This document shows, in pieces, positions 1 to 7,648 of a stretch of DNA of 19,369 bases; the first letter of the stretch is position 1, and the number at the start of each line of letters is the position of its first letter. The DNA comes from Lachnospiraceae bacterium (GTDB taxonomy: Bacteria > Bacillota_A > Clostridia > Lachnospirales > Lachnospiraceae): the NCBI GenBank assembly GCA_009774465.1, contig VSNT01000078.1, positions 1-19,369 on the forward strand, read 5' to 3'. The notes beneath the pieces were generated by a model. The model saw only the letters and a list, made by a program, of their open reading frames with translations, was not told the origin of the DNA and ran no database searches. Both the position numbers and the translations under genes were made by a program.

Positions 1-63
1 CCCACAGATAGCTCCTACTGCCGAAGACAGGAAACATACCACTATAATAATCAGATACTCCAT
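1..63 (-). CDS. TauE/SafE-like permease, N-terminus only (partial)
   Basis: Only the first 21 codons lie in the window; the gene runs off the left edge. The N-terminus starts MEYLIIIVVC and continues with a hydrophobic helix ending SAVGAICG. This is how TauE/SafE-family anion or sulfonate permeases usually begin, just before their GGG-rich motif, which here would fall outside the window. Three ATG codons sit in a row (61-69). The one at 63 is chosen because GGAGG at 72-76 then lies 8 nt upstream. The gene starts 18 nt after the stop of the chemoreceptor fusion and is probably co-transcribed with it. Known family members move sulfite, sulfonates or other small anions across the membrane. The family call rests on 21 residues, so another polytopic membrane protein is possible. 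Confidence 0.5.
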   Translation of the reverse strand, partial: MEYLIIIVVCFLSSAVGAICG

Positions 64-81
64 CATCATTGCCTCCAATGC

Positions 82-2022
82 CTATCGCGCTGCCTGTATC
101 ATATTATCCAGTAAAAGATACTGACTTACCGGAACAGGCCTTTCTACTGCGCCGGACTGCACAAATTCCTGCTGTTGAATTTCATAAAATCTGCTGACAT
201 CTCCTCTTTGTGCTCCAATACTTACAAATCCACTGCTCAGCCATTGCGCATCTCTTCGCTGTTCGTAGGCACTGTTCTTATCAATTCTGGTAATCTCTGA
301 AATCCAGTCAGCGACCTGCTTAACATGACTTTCAATTGCCCTGTAATTCATCCCCTGATAGATGGCTCTCGTAAACCGAAGAACCGTATCCGGATGCTCT
401 TTTGCATACTGTGGAAGCGCAATCCATGAAGAAATGGAAGCTGTTTTATCTGAGCAGGTCATGTTATTTGCAAGCACTACCGCATCATTACCCAGCTTTT
501 TTCTTACTTCCAGTGTATACGGAGACCAGATCACCCCGGCGTCCAGATCGCCTTTTCTCATACCTTCCACTACTTCCTCCGGCGTCATGTTGAAAATTTC
601 CATCTCCTGGGGGGAAATTCCCTCCATTTCCAGGGCAACCCGCAAAATAGTTTCACTGGAAGCATTTTCAACATTTCCTATTCTTTTCCCCCGAAGGTCC
701 GCAATCGTCCTCACATCATGGCTTCTGTTTCCTATGACTGCCTCCGCATTGGACAGATGGGACATCAGCACAATACAGGCTCTTCCCTTAATGCAGAATT
801 TATGGGCGCCATTTCCAATATAACCCAGGTCAATCTTTCCCTCTTCCATCGCCTTAATGATTTCCAGGCCATTGGCATACTCGAAAAGTTCTACGTTCAG
901 CTTCTCCTTCTCAAAAGCACCTGTCCGCATTGCCGAAACAATAGAACACAGGCTTCCATAGTTGGGCATATACGCCACACGTATTGATTCCGCCTTTCGG
1001 GCAGCCTTCTTTCCGGTATCCGCTGTTTCCTCCTCGCAGATGTCTCTGATTTTTCCATAGGCTTCAATTGCAGTATAGGTTTTTTTGCCAATTCCAAGGG
1101 ACTGATTTACAATACTTTTAAAATGAGAATCTATGGTTTCAGCGGCTGAATAATTACTGCTGCTGAGTTTCTCCAGAGACTGCATATGATCTATAATCAC
1201 ATCTTTTTCATGATCCATCTCTTTGGAATTTGTATCAATCTGCTGCACTTTCATTGTGGTGTCCTGTATCAGCCGATTGGTTTGCTCCATCAAAGAACTG
1301 GTCTTTTCAAGGCTCTGCGTCTGTTTCTTAAAGGCTTCCTGCACTGTTTTTATATTATCCACTGATTTATTGGATTTTTCCTCCAGTGCATTGATAATAC
1401 TTGTGATCACCTCTGCGCTCTTCTGGCTCTGTTCCGCCAAAGCACGTATTTCTCCTGCAACCACTGCAAATCCTCTTCCTGCTTCTCCTGCCCTTGCCGC
1501 TTCAATTGAGGCATTCAGGCTTAAGAGATTTGTTTTGCTGGCAATACTGTTAATCATTCCGATTGCCTGTCTTATTTCATGAGTTGCATGGTTGGTTTCC
1601 AGTGTATTCGTTGAAATTTCTTCAATACAGGTTTCTGTGTTGGCATTTTCCGCAAGAAGCTCTTCAAATATCCCCACAACCTCCTCATTACTGCTTTGCA
1701 TGTTCATGGCAATACTGTCCAATTCGCCAACATAATCGTTGGTCTGTTCGATTGCCTTTCCCATTTCAATGGTAATGTTGTTAATCTCTTTTGTACGGGA
1801 CAGCAGTTCGCCATTCCCTTCATTAAGCGTATCAATGGAGTTTCCAACTTTGTTAATCTCCACATTCATACCGTCTGTAATATAATGCATTTCCTGAATG
1901 TTTTGACTTAAGTTTTCCAATTGGGGTGCAAATTGTTCCAGGAGTTTTTTTTGTCTGCTTTTTCCGATATTTGTCTCCTTTGAATCAGATACTTTTGACT
2001 TACTCTTCTTAAACAAATTCAT
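82..2022 (-). CDS. Soluble methyl-accepting signalling domain fused to SsuA/NMT1-like solute-binding domain
   Basis: This 646-residue protein has two parts. Residues about 25-330 are a long helical coiled coil with the conserved chemoreceptor tip at about 155-200: KTNLLSLNASIEAARAGE, GRGFAVVAGEIRALAEQS. Residues about 346-646 form a type II periplasmic-binding-protein fold of the SsuA/NMT1 class, which binds sulfonates, nitrate or thiamine precursor: IRVAYMPNYGSL, a GKIDLGYIGNGAHKF segment and a DLRGKRIGNV lobe-2 start. I see no signal peptide, transmembrane helix or HAMP domain, so both halves should be cytosolic, unlike ordinary chemoreceptors. The gene follows the aldolase by 24 nt and precedes the TauE-like permease by 18 nt. 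The ribosome site is weak: AGAGG abuts the ATG, and an AAAGAAAG tract lies further up. Inferred role: to sense an imported or metabolically made anion inside the cell and signal to CheA/CheW. The ligand is unknown. Confidence 0.88.
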   Translation of the reverse strand: MNLFKKSKSKVSDSKETNIGKSRQKKLLEQFAPQLENLSQNIQEMHYITDGMNVEINKVGNSIDTLNEGNGELLSRTKEINNITIEMGKAIEQTNDYVGELDSIAMNMQSSNEEVVGIFEELLAENANTETCIEEISTNTLETNHATHEIRQAIGMINSIASKTNLLSLNASIEAARAGEAGRGFAVVAGEIRALAEQSQKSAEVITSIINALEEKSNKSVDNIKTVQEAFKKQTQSLEKTSSLMEQTNRLIQDTTMKVQQIDTNSKEMDHEKDVIIDHMQSLEKLSSSNYSAAETIDSHFKSIVNQSLGIGKKTYTAIEAYGKIRDICEEETADTGKKAARKAESIRVAYMPNYGSLCSIVSAMRTGAFEKEKLNVELFEYANGLEIIKAMEEGKIDLGYIGNGAHKFCIKGRACIVLMSHLSNAEAVIGNRSHDVRTIADLRGKRIGNVENASSETILRVALEMEGISPQEMEIFNMTPEEVVEGMRKGDLDAGVIWSPYTLEVRKKLGNDAVVLANNMTCSDKTASISSWIALPQYAKEHPDTVLRFTRAIYQGMNYRAIESHVKQVADWISEITRIDKNSAYEQRRDAQWLSSGFVSIGAQRGDVSRFYEIQQQEFVQSGAVERPVPVSQYLLLDNMIQAAR

Positions 2023-2046
2023 CCTCTCAACTTTCTTTAACAGAAT

Positions 2047-3204
2047 TTAAATTCCGGCTTTTTTATAACGCTGCGCCATTTCATCCAGAGTAACGCATTC
2101 CACCAAAGGCGCTTTCCCCACAGAACCAAATTTAACAATCAGTGTTCCTACTGCTTCCTTTACACCGGCTTCAATGCATCCTACAATTGCGGCCACATCC
2201 TCATCAGGAACAGTTCCTTTCATCAAAGTTTCCATAATAGGCGTTAAGAACACTCTGGGATCCACCTGTGTTTTGTTTTTCTCCAGCAACTCGTAAATTG
2301 CTCCAATGGAAGAACTGTTTTGTTTATCCGGATGTTTTGCAAAAAATTCCTTCATGTTTCTTGTTACTGCAAGGCGGATATCCGTATCCACATTGATCTT
2401 GCCAATGCCGCAGGGAATTGCCTTCTGCAGTTCGTCAGCAGAAATTCCATAAGCATTCTGTACGTCGCCGCCTAATGCATTGATCTCATCCACAATATAT
2501 CTGGGTACAGTGGAAGAGCCATGTGATACCAGCACTCCAAAAATATTTTCATGGTTCATGCATTCTTTAATGGCAATTGCAATTTCTTTTCTCAGCTTAA
2601 CATCTTTCCCCTTAGAAGGTCCATGCATGGTACCATAGGAAATGGCCAGGCAGTCCACCTTTGTTTTCTTAAAGAAGTCTACAGCCTTCAAGGGATTGGT
2701 ATAGGTGGAAGAAGCGGCAAATACATGATCCTCCACGCCGGCTAAAACACCAAGCTCTCCTTCTACCGTAATTCCACGCTCATGGGCATATTTTACAACT
2801 TCTCTTGTAAGCTCTACGTTTTCATCAAAAGGCAGGGAAGAACCGTCGATCATGACAGAGGTATACCCTCCCTCAACAGCTGCTTTTACGGAATCAAAGT
2901 TCTTGCCATGATCCAGATGGAGCACTACCGGCACCGGAGAGCCTTCTCCATATTTTTTAACTGCTGCCGCAATATTTCTTGCACCAATCTTCTTATCCTC
3001 TAATGTGGCATTTAAAAAGTCACATCTTCCTCCCATAAATCCATTGGCAAGATCTGCCCCCTGCAGAATTGCCGCCGAACGGAACATTTCATGTACTTCT
3101 ATCACTGCTTTGGCCTGAGCAACCGCGTTTACATTAAACGCACCCTGTGCATAATGATATTTATCCGTTGCCTCCAACAACGGTCTTAAAGGTACTAATG
3201 GCAT
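2047..3204 (-). CDS. fba: Class II (zinc) ketose-bisphosphate aldolase, long form
   Basis: Cleaves fructose-1,6- or tagatose-1,6-bisphosphate to DHAP and glyceraldehyde-3-phosphate. Visible class II motifs are GAFNVN (21-26), HLDHG (96-100, catalytic Asp98 and Zn ligand His99), EGELG (148-152), a GTMHG histidine (194), SHGSS (227-231, His228) and NVDTDIR (271-277). The protein has 385 residues, about 75-100 more than GatY/KbaY/FbaA-type enzymes. The excess is mostly a C-terminal tail after about residue 310, as in the longer FBA subgroup. AGGAG lies 7 nt before the ATG, and the NagA stop is 13 nt upstream. As the sixth gene of the amino-sugar operon it would follow the kinase. The sequence does not show whether the substrate is the fructose or the tagatose bisphosphate, and a modified ketose is possible given the odd neighbours. 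Confidence 0.93.
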   Translation of the reverse strand: MPLVPLRPLLEATDKYHYAQGAFNVNAVAQAKAVIEVHEMFRSAAILQGADLANGFMGGRCDFLNATLEDKKIGARNIAAAVKKYGEGSPVPVVLHLDHGKNFDSVKAAVEGGYTSVMIDGSSLPFDENVELTREVVKYAHERGITVEGELGVLAGVEDHVFAASSTYTNPLKAVDFFKKTKVDCLAISYGTMHGPSKGKDVKLRKEIAIAIKECMNHENIFGVLVSHGSSTVPRYIVDEINALGGDVQNAYGISADELQKAIPCGIGKINVDTDIRLAVTRNMKEFFAKHPDKQNSSSIGAIYELLEKNKTQVDPRVFLTPIMETLMKGTVPDEDVAAIVGCIEAGVKEAVGTLIVKFGSVGKAPLVECVTLDEMAQRYKKAGI

Positions 3205-3217
3205 AATTAATCTCCTT

Positions 3218-4366
3218 TCATCTGGTAACCTGTTTTCCCATTACAAATGTATCCACTACATTATTCTCTTCATCCAGAATAACAAGATCGGCATCTTTTC
3301 CTTCTTCTATGGAGCCTTTCTTATCGAAAACTCCAATCAGTCTGGCCGGATTTTCCGTGAGAAGCCGCAAAATTTCCTCAATGGGACGTCCTGTAAATTT
3401 GATAATATTCTTTAGTGCCTGCCCGGTGGTCAATGTACTTCCTGCCCGAACACCGTTAGATGCCAGTTTTGCATCCCCGTCTACCACTACTACGTCATTT
3501 ACGCCAAGCTTATAATTTCCGTCAGGAAGTCCTGCCGCCATAATGGAATCTGTAATTGCAACCACTTTATCCAGCCCCTTGGTCTTAAGAAGGAGACGCA
3601 CTACTCCAGGATGAAGGTGGCGCCCGTCACAGATGGCCTCACAGTAAATGTCAGACTCCATTGCCGCACCCATAATTGCCGGAAAATGCTGGTGAAGCAG
3701 CTTCATTGCATTAAAAATGTGAGTACAGGATGCCGCACCGTTTTCAATTGCTTTCATGGATGTATCGTAATCTGCTCCCGAATGTCCAATTGCCACTACA
3801 ATTCCAAGCTCTTTCATGGCTGGAATCGCATCTACAATTCCTTCAATCTCAGGCGATACCGTTATATATTTAATATTTCCTTCTGCTTCTTCCTGATATT
3901 CCTTCAAAAGCTCCACATCTGCATCCCGGAGAAGATGCTCCGGCATGGCGCCTTTAAACTCATGAGCAAGAAAAGGTCCTTCCAAATGAATGCCTAAAAG
4001 ATTGGCACCGTCATTTTCCATTTTTTTGTGCTTTTTAAATTCATCAATACACCAGATTGTCTGCTCCTTGGTATCTGTAAGAATAGAGCACAGCCAGGAA
4101 GTAGTTCCCTGAGTCGCCATAAAGTGGCCGATCTTTCCCAGTTCTTCTGCTGATGCGGCATTTACATCCACTCCTACCGCTCCGTGGGTATGTACATCAA
4201 TAAAACCGGGTACTACCCGTTTTCCTCCCGCATCATAAACCGCTGTCCCCTGGGCAGGTTTTTCTTCGCTGGGAAGAATATGAATACATCCTCCTTCCAT
4301 TCCAATGGTCTTTTCCTGAAAGCTTCCGTTTAAAAATACCTTCCCGTTTACAATATATTGTTCCAT
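3218..4366 (-). CDS. nagA: N-acetylglucosamine-6-phosphate deacetylase (NagA)
   Basis: Hydrolyses N-acetylglucosamine-6-phosphate, or a close N-acetylhexosamine phosphate, to the amino-sugar phosphate and acetate in the cytosol. The 382 residues fit the amidohydrolase-superfamily NagA length. Metal and catalytic residues fall almost where they do in E. coli NagA: HTHG (His59, His61), HLEGPF (Glu129), GHSGAD (His195), CTHIFNAM (His216), CDGRHLHP (247-252) and ITDSIMAAGL with catalytic Asp273. The segment after FNAM (KLLHQHFPAIMG) differs from the usual substrate loop, so an epimer such as GalNAc-6-P is possible. The gene is preceded by AAGGAG/AGGGA sites and a 96-nt gap carrying a strong hairpin. 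It follows the NagB-like gene and is 13 nt from the aldolase. Confidence 0.95.
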   Translation of the reverse strand: MEQYIVNGKVFLNGSFQEKTIGMEGGCIHILPSEEKPAQGTAVYDAGGKRVVPGFIDVHTHGAVGVDVNAASAEELGKIGHFMATQGTTSWLCSILTDTKEQTIWCIDEFKKHKKMENDGANLLGIHLEGPFLAHEFKGAMPEHLLRDADVELLKEYQEEAEGNIKYITVSPEIEGIVDAIPAMKELGIVVAIGHSGADYDTSMKAIENGAASCTHIFNAMKLLHQHFPAIMGAAMESDIYCEAICDGRHLHPGVVRLLLKTKGLDKVVAITDSIMAAGLPDGNYKLGVNDVVVVDGDAKLASNGVRAGSTLTTGQALKNIIKFTGRPIEEILRLLTENPARLIGVFDKKGSIEEGKDADLVILDEENNVVDTFVMGKQVTR

Positions 4367-4393
4367 TTCTATTTCCCTTCTCCTTTCCCATTA

Positions 4394-4438
4394 CCGGCTC
4401 AAAGCTGCCCAAAGCATATGCTTTCGGCAGCCTGCCGG
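4394..4438 (-). other. Intercistronic hairpin between the nagB-like gene and nagA
   Basis: GCTGCC (4404-4409) pairs with GGCAGC (4426-4431) around a 14-bp perfect palindrome AAAGCATATGCTTT (4411-4424), with one C-C mismatch on each side. An outer CCGGC/GCCGG pair (4394-4398 with 4434-4438) can extend the stem. No T-run follows, so it is not a classical terminator. An mRNA processing or stability element that separates nagA expression from the genes upstream is the likeliest reading (inference). Confidence 0.6.
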
Positions 4439-4462
4439 CCATATCCGTAAAAATAAACTATA

Positions 4463-5281
4463 TTATTCCGGAAGATTTGCCACAAACTCCGTAAATTTAA
4501 TGTTGATATCCGGATGGCTCTGTAAAAGACTTACCGGAAAATGTGCCTCGGGTTCCCCATAGGCCGCATGGCGCACTACGCTTCTGTGCCAGTCTCTAAA
4601 GCATCCAAGACGGATTTTCTTTGCATGAGAAATCTCGTTGATTCCAATGGTAATGCAGTAATGAGGCATGTCGTCCAGAGCGCCGTTTAAATCTCCAATG
4701 GAATTAACTGCTCTGGTTTCTTTTGAAATAGAAAGCACTCTTGTCTTAAGCTGTAAAAATTCTTCTCCGCTTAATTCATCCTGGGGCTCATTAAAAGCCA
4801 CATGTCCATTAATTCCGATGCCGCCAAAGCAAATATCCACGCCGCCTAACTTCTCAATCAACTCAGGAATATATCCAAGGTTATTGGGATCCGGAAATAC
4901 TCTCTGTTCCTTTGGCATAACCAGCTCCGGTTTGATTTTCGTGTACACGGTTCTGTCCATAAAACCCCGGAAGCTTAAACGATGTTCTTTGGGAATCCAC
5001 TGTTTATCGTCTGTAAGATATTCGTCCATGTTAATAAACCAGACATTTTTCAGATCAATATTTTTGCTGTTCACAAGATCCACAAAATAGGGATATTGTC
5101 CTACAGGGCCTACCGGGCAGATAAACACTGTCTTTTCTCCCAGCGCATTTTTTCTTTCAATCTCATCTGCCATTTCCTGTGCAATGGACTGAAACACTGC
5201 TGCATTGTCCTCCATAACAATCAGCGGAATCTTTGGACTTTTCAGGAGTTCCTCTTTTGTGTAATAATAGTACTCATGCAT
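4463..5281 (-). CDS. nagB: NagB-family glucosamine-6-phosphate deaminase/isomerase, divergent
   Basis: NagB converts glucosamine-6-phosphate to fructose-6-phosphate and ammonia. The 272 residues match the family length. NMDEY (84-88, proton-relay Asp86) and GGIGINGHVAFNEP (153-166, His160 and Glu165) are the NagB signatures; Asn158 instead of Asp is also common in Gram-positive NagB. Two parts are atypical. The phosphate loop near the N-terminus, usually GLPTGxTP, reads CPVGPVGQYP (55-64). The usual lysine segment near the C-terminus (SQKA in E. coli) reads RDWHRSVV (229-236). The sugar-phosphate end of the substrate may therefore be bound differently. AGGA lies about 7 nt before the ATG, and the LarA-like stop is 30 nt upstream. 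Fold and operon role are firm; the exact substrate is not. Confidence 0.85.
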   Translation of the reverse strand: MHEYYYYTKEELLKSPKIPLIVMEDNAAVFQSIAQEMADEIERKNALGEKTVFICPVGPVGQYPYFVDLVNSKNIDLKNVWFINMDEYLTDDKQWIPKEHRLSFRGFMDRTVYTKIKPELVMPKEQRVFPDPNNLGYIPELIEKLGGVDICFGGIGINGHVAFNEPQDELSGEEFLQLKTRVLSISKETRAVNSIGDLNGALDDMPHYCITIGINEISHAKKIRLGCFRDWHRSVVRHAAYGEPEAHFPVSLLQSHPDINIKFTEFVANLPE

Positions 5282-5311
5282 TTTCTCATCCTTCCTTTCT
5301 TCTACGTATTT

Positions 5312-6763
5312 TTATCCGTTATAAACTTCGTCCTTCATCATCAAATGTACCGCGCTCTTTTTAAAGGTAAGAGGCAGCGCAAGAATATGAGGGTTTTCAC
5401 CTACATATTTTTTCTTTGCATCCTCTAAGGCTTCTTCAATGGTTGCTCTGGTCTTTAATCCCATTCCTCTTGCGTATCCCGGTTCCTGGGCGCCGCAGAT
5501 ATAAATGGCGGAAGTATTCATCTCGGCAATATGTCCGCAGGCAATCATGGAAAATCCGTGGAAAGGATGGAATGCATTGGTATAACGGTACTTGCGGATA
5601 TATTCCTCGTTGGTTGCAAAGTATTCGCCCAGACGGTTCATATCCGGCAGGATATTCATCTGATCCTTCTGGAACATATCGTACATTTCTCTTAAGTAAG
5701 GCCACAGCTCGTCATGGAAATATCCGTTGCAGATGGAAGCACAGATAATCACGCAGTTATCGCTCATTACCCTCTTATGACGGATTACCTGGGCGGAAAG
5801 GGCCTGCATCATCATAATGGGGTTGGTTCCCATGCCTTCTCCATAATGGAAAAACTGAGGCATGCCAAATATCATTACGTCATATTTCTTTTCTGCAAAA
5901 GGCACATAGGTTCTCTTATCCGCAACCTTCCAGGAAGCAGGCTGCATTTCCTTTGCATAGCCGCTGAAAATTGCAATCTGTCTGGAAGAGGTATCCAGCA
6001 CTGCATCACAGCAGAAAAACTTTTTGCCCATGCATTTTTCCATATGCTGGCCGATCTCGTCAAATTTGGTTCTCATCATGGAGTGCCCGCTTACCGGTAC
6101 GAAATCGGGCTGGTGCATTACCTTGGGCACATGATGGGAGGCAATGGATCTCCAGTGGGTAATGCCTGTTGCGCAGTGCTTGTAACCACCTGAATAGCCG
6201 CCATAGGGATTTCCCTGGGTATGTCCAATCAAAATAGCCACATCACTGTCATAAACATACTTATTCATTAAAACCGGATCGCCTCTGTCTGTGGTTCCCA
6301 AATCTACCAGATGCTCATAATCCTCACTGTCATGATTGATAATCTGTCCGCAGTTCCAGAACTCATTGAAAAGTTCATCCCCAAGAACGCCCCTGATTTC
6401 CTTTTCCGTATTCTTCCGGTGAAGTCCGTTGGAGCAGATCAGAAGAATGTCCTTTTTCTCCACTCCTGCATCATATAATTCCTGCAAAATCAGCTTAATG
6501 GATATTTTTCTGTGGGAGGTAGGCTGCTCGCCTCCCTTTACTCTGTCAGGAAATACAATGGTAACTTTGGAGCCCTTTTTTGCCAGTTTGGAAAGAGGTT
6601 CCATTCCCATAGGATTCCTTATGGATTCCAGTGTTTTTGCCTCCAATTCCTCCTCCGGAATATAAGGGGGATCCGGAATGGTTTCTCCCGGAATAAACAC
6701 TTCCGTATCGTCCGGCAGATTGGCTGCCATAGTTCCCTGTCCGTATTCAAATTCTAATCTCAT
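5312..6763 (-). CDS. LarA-superfamily (DUF2088) nickel-pincer 2-hydroxyacid racemase/epimerase homologue
   Basis: LarA enzymes carry a covalent nickel-pincer (NPN) cofactor and racemise lactate or epimerise other 2-hydroxyacids or aldonates. In this 483-residue protein SNGLHR gives His115 (LarA His108), YSGGYK gives the cofactor lysine Lys195 (LarA Lys184), and 16 residues on His211 matches the nickel ligand His200. NHD lies at 143-145. Two differences stand out. The second acid/base histidine (LarA His174, 10 residues before the lysine) is Asn185, with a histidine at 181 instead. The DxTRP segment is replaced by DRVKGGEQPTSHRK. The protein is about 60 residues longer than LarA. Start: GAGG at 6770-6773 lies 6 nt before the ATG at 6763, favoured over the ATG 12 nt upstream. 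No larB, larC or larE lies in the window. Substrate unknown; perhaps a sugar acid or phosphorylated hydroxyacid. Confidence 0.8.
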   Translation of the reverse strand: MRLEFEYGQGTMAANLPDDTEVFIPGETIPDPPYIPEEELEAKTLESIRNPMGMEPLSKLAKKGSKVTIVFPDRVKGGEQPTSHRKISIKLILQELYDAGVEKKDILLICSNGLHRKNTEKEIRGVLGDELFNEFWNCGQIINHDSEDYEHLVDLGTTDRGDPVLMNKYVYDSDVAILIGHTQGNPYGGYSGGYKHCATGITHWRSIASHHVPKVMHQPDFVPVSGHSMMRTKFDEIGQHMEKCMGKKFFCCDAVLDTSSRQIAIFSGYAKEMQPASWKVADKRTYVPFAEKKYDVMIFGMPQFFHYGEGMGTNPIMMMQALSAQVIRHKRVMSDNCVIICASICNGYFHDELWPYLREMYDMFQKDQMNILPDMNRLGEYFATNEEYIRKYRYTNAFHPFHGFSMIACGHIAEMNTSAIYICGAQEPGYARGMGLKTRATIEEALEDAKKKYVGENPHILALPLTFKKSAVHLMMKDEVYNG

Positions 6764-6800
6764 ATTTAACCTCATTTCTGCGCTGCTTTTTGCGCATTTT

Positions 6801-7637
6801 TTATTTTCCCATATAAGTCCTGATTATCTCCAGATATTCCTCAGGATAAAATCCGATTTCTCCCTGAAATCTTGTAAGTGCAATCAAACCGCCGTCTATT
6901 TCCGGTATGGATGCAAGCATTGCCGCATTGTCCACCTTAAGTCCGCCTCCATAGGCAACCGGAAGACCACCTGTACGCTCTTTCACAAATCTGGCAATCT
7001 TTTGAATATATTCTTTCCCGGCAGGGGTTTTCCCAGGTCCGATAGACCAGATCGGCTCATAGGCAATGGCAACCCTGGAGGTATCCACATCCTTAAGTCC
7101 AATCTCCAACTGCTTTCCAAGCACCTCCTGCCATCTGTCAAGCTCCGTATCATTTTCGCCGATACAGTACAAAACTGTAAGTCCTGCCGAAACAGCCGCC
7201 TTAATTTCCTGATTTAAAATTCTGTTTACCGCATCCGTATCCGTCACTCCAGCTTCCGCTAAAATTCCGGCCTTATCCTTCCGCTCCTCGCAGTGTCCGA
7301 TCAGGGTACTTCCGCATCCCAATGCCTTTACTGCCTTTCCAGTCCGGTTGGTGGTAAAAGCACCAAAATTGCCCCCTGCACTTACATCTTCCCTGTGAAT
7401 TCCCTGAGAGCCTATGGTAATACGATTGCTGCCCTTTAATGCTCCTGCTGCGGAAAGGATGTGTGCCTCGGGCAGATACATAATAAATTCCACCTCATCC
7501 TCACCATATTTCATTAATGCATCTTTTGTGTGCTCCACAATATATGCGCCCCACTGTTCAACCGGCGCAATGCTGTTGACGCCGCCAGCTTCCTTTGGAA
7601 TGTCGAATCTTTTCAGATTCAGATAAATGTGCTTCAT
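6801..7637 (-). CDS. Triose-phosphate isomerase family protein, divergent paralogue
   Basis: The TIM-barrel catalytic set is complete: Asn7 and Lys9 (LNLKRF), His115 (IGHCEER) and Glu194 (AYEPIWSIGPGKTP, including loop 6). The protein has 278 residues, about 25 more than ordinary TpiA. The two loops that normally bind the substrate phosphate are changed: loop 7 is YGGGLK rather than YGGSV, and loop 8 reads GLIALTRF where TpiA has VGGASL. It may interconvert aldose/ketose phosphates other than glyceraldehyde-3-phosphate and DHAP, as related paralogues in tetritol pathways do, or be a relaxed triose isomerase. It lies 11 nt after the kinase stop and 37 nt before the LarA-like start, in the same operon. 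A housekeeping TPI is expected elsewhere in the genome. Confidence 0.85.
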   Translation of the reverse strand: MKHIYLNLKRFDIPKEAGGVNSIAPVEQWGAYIVEHTKDALMKYGEDEVEFIMYLPEAHILSAAGALKGSNRITIGSQGIHREDVSAGGNFGAFTTNRTGKAVKALGCGSTLIGHCEERKDKAGILAEAGVTDTDAVNRILNQEIKAAVSAGLTVLYCIGENDTELDRWQEVLGKQLEIGLKDVDTSRVAIAYEPIWSIGPGKTPAGKEYIQKIARFVKERTGGLPVAYGGGLKVDNAAMLASIPEIDGGLIALTRFQGEIGFYPEEYLEIIRTYMGK

Positions 7638-7648
7638 CTCTTCCCTCC

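Noticed and set aside
3611..3997. 128-codon open frame on the plus strand opposite nagA
   Set aside because: It is antisense to a strongly conserved gene, rich in Cys/His/Phe from reverse reading, and has no ribosome site or recognisable domain. The same holds for the antisense frames at 362-823, 4982-5428, 5714-6193, 6678-7217, 7530-8051 and 13372-13818.
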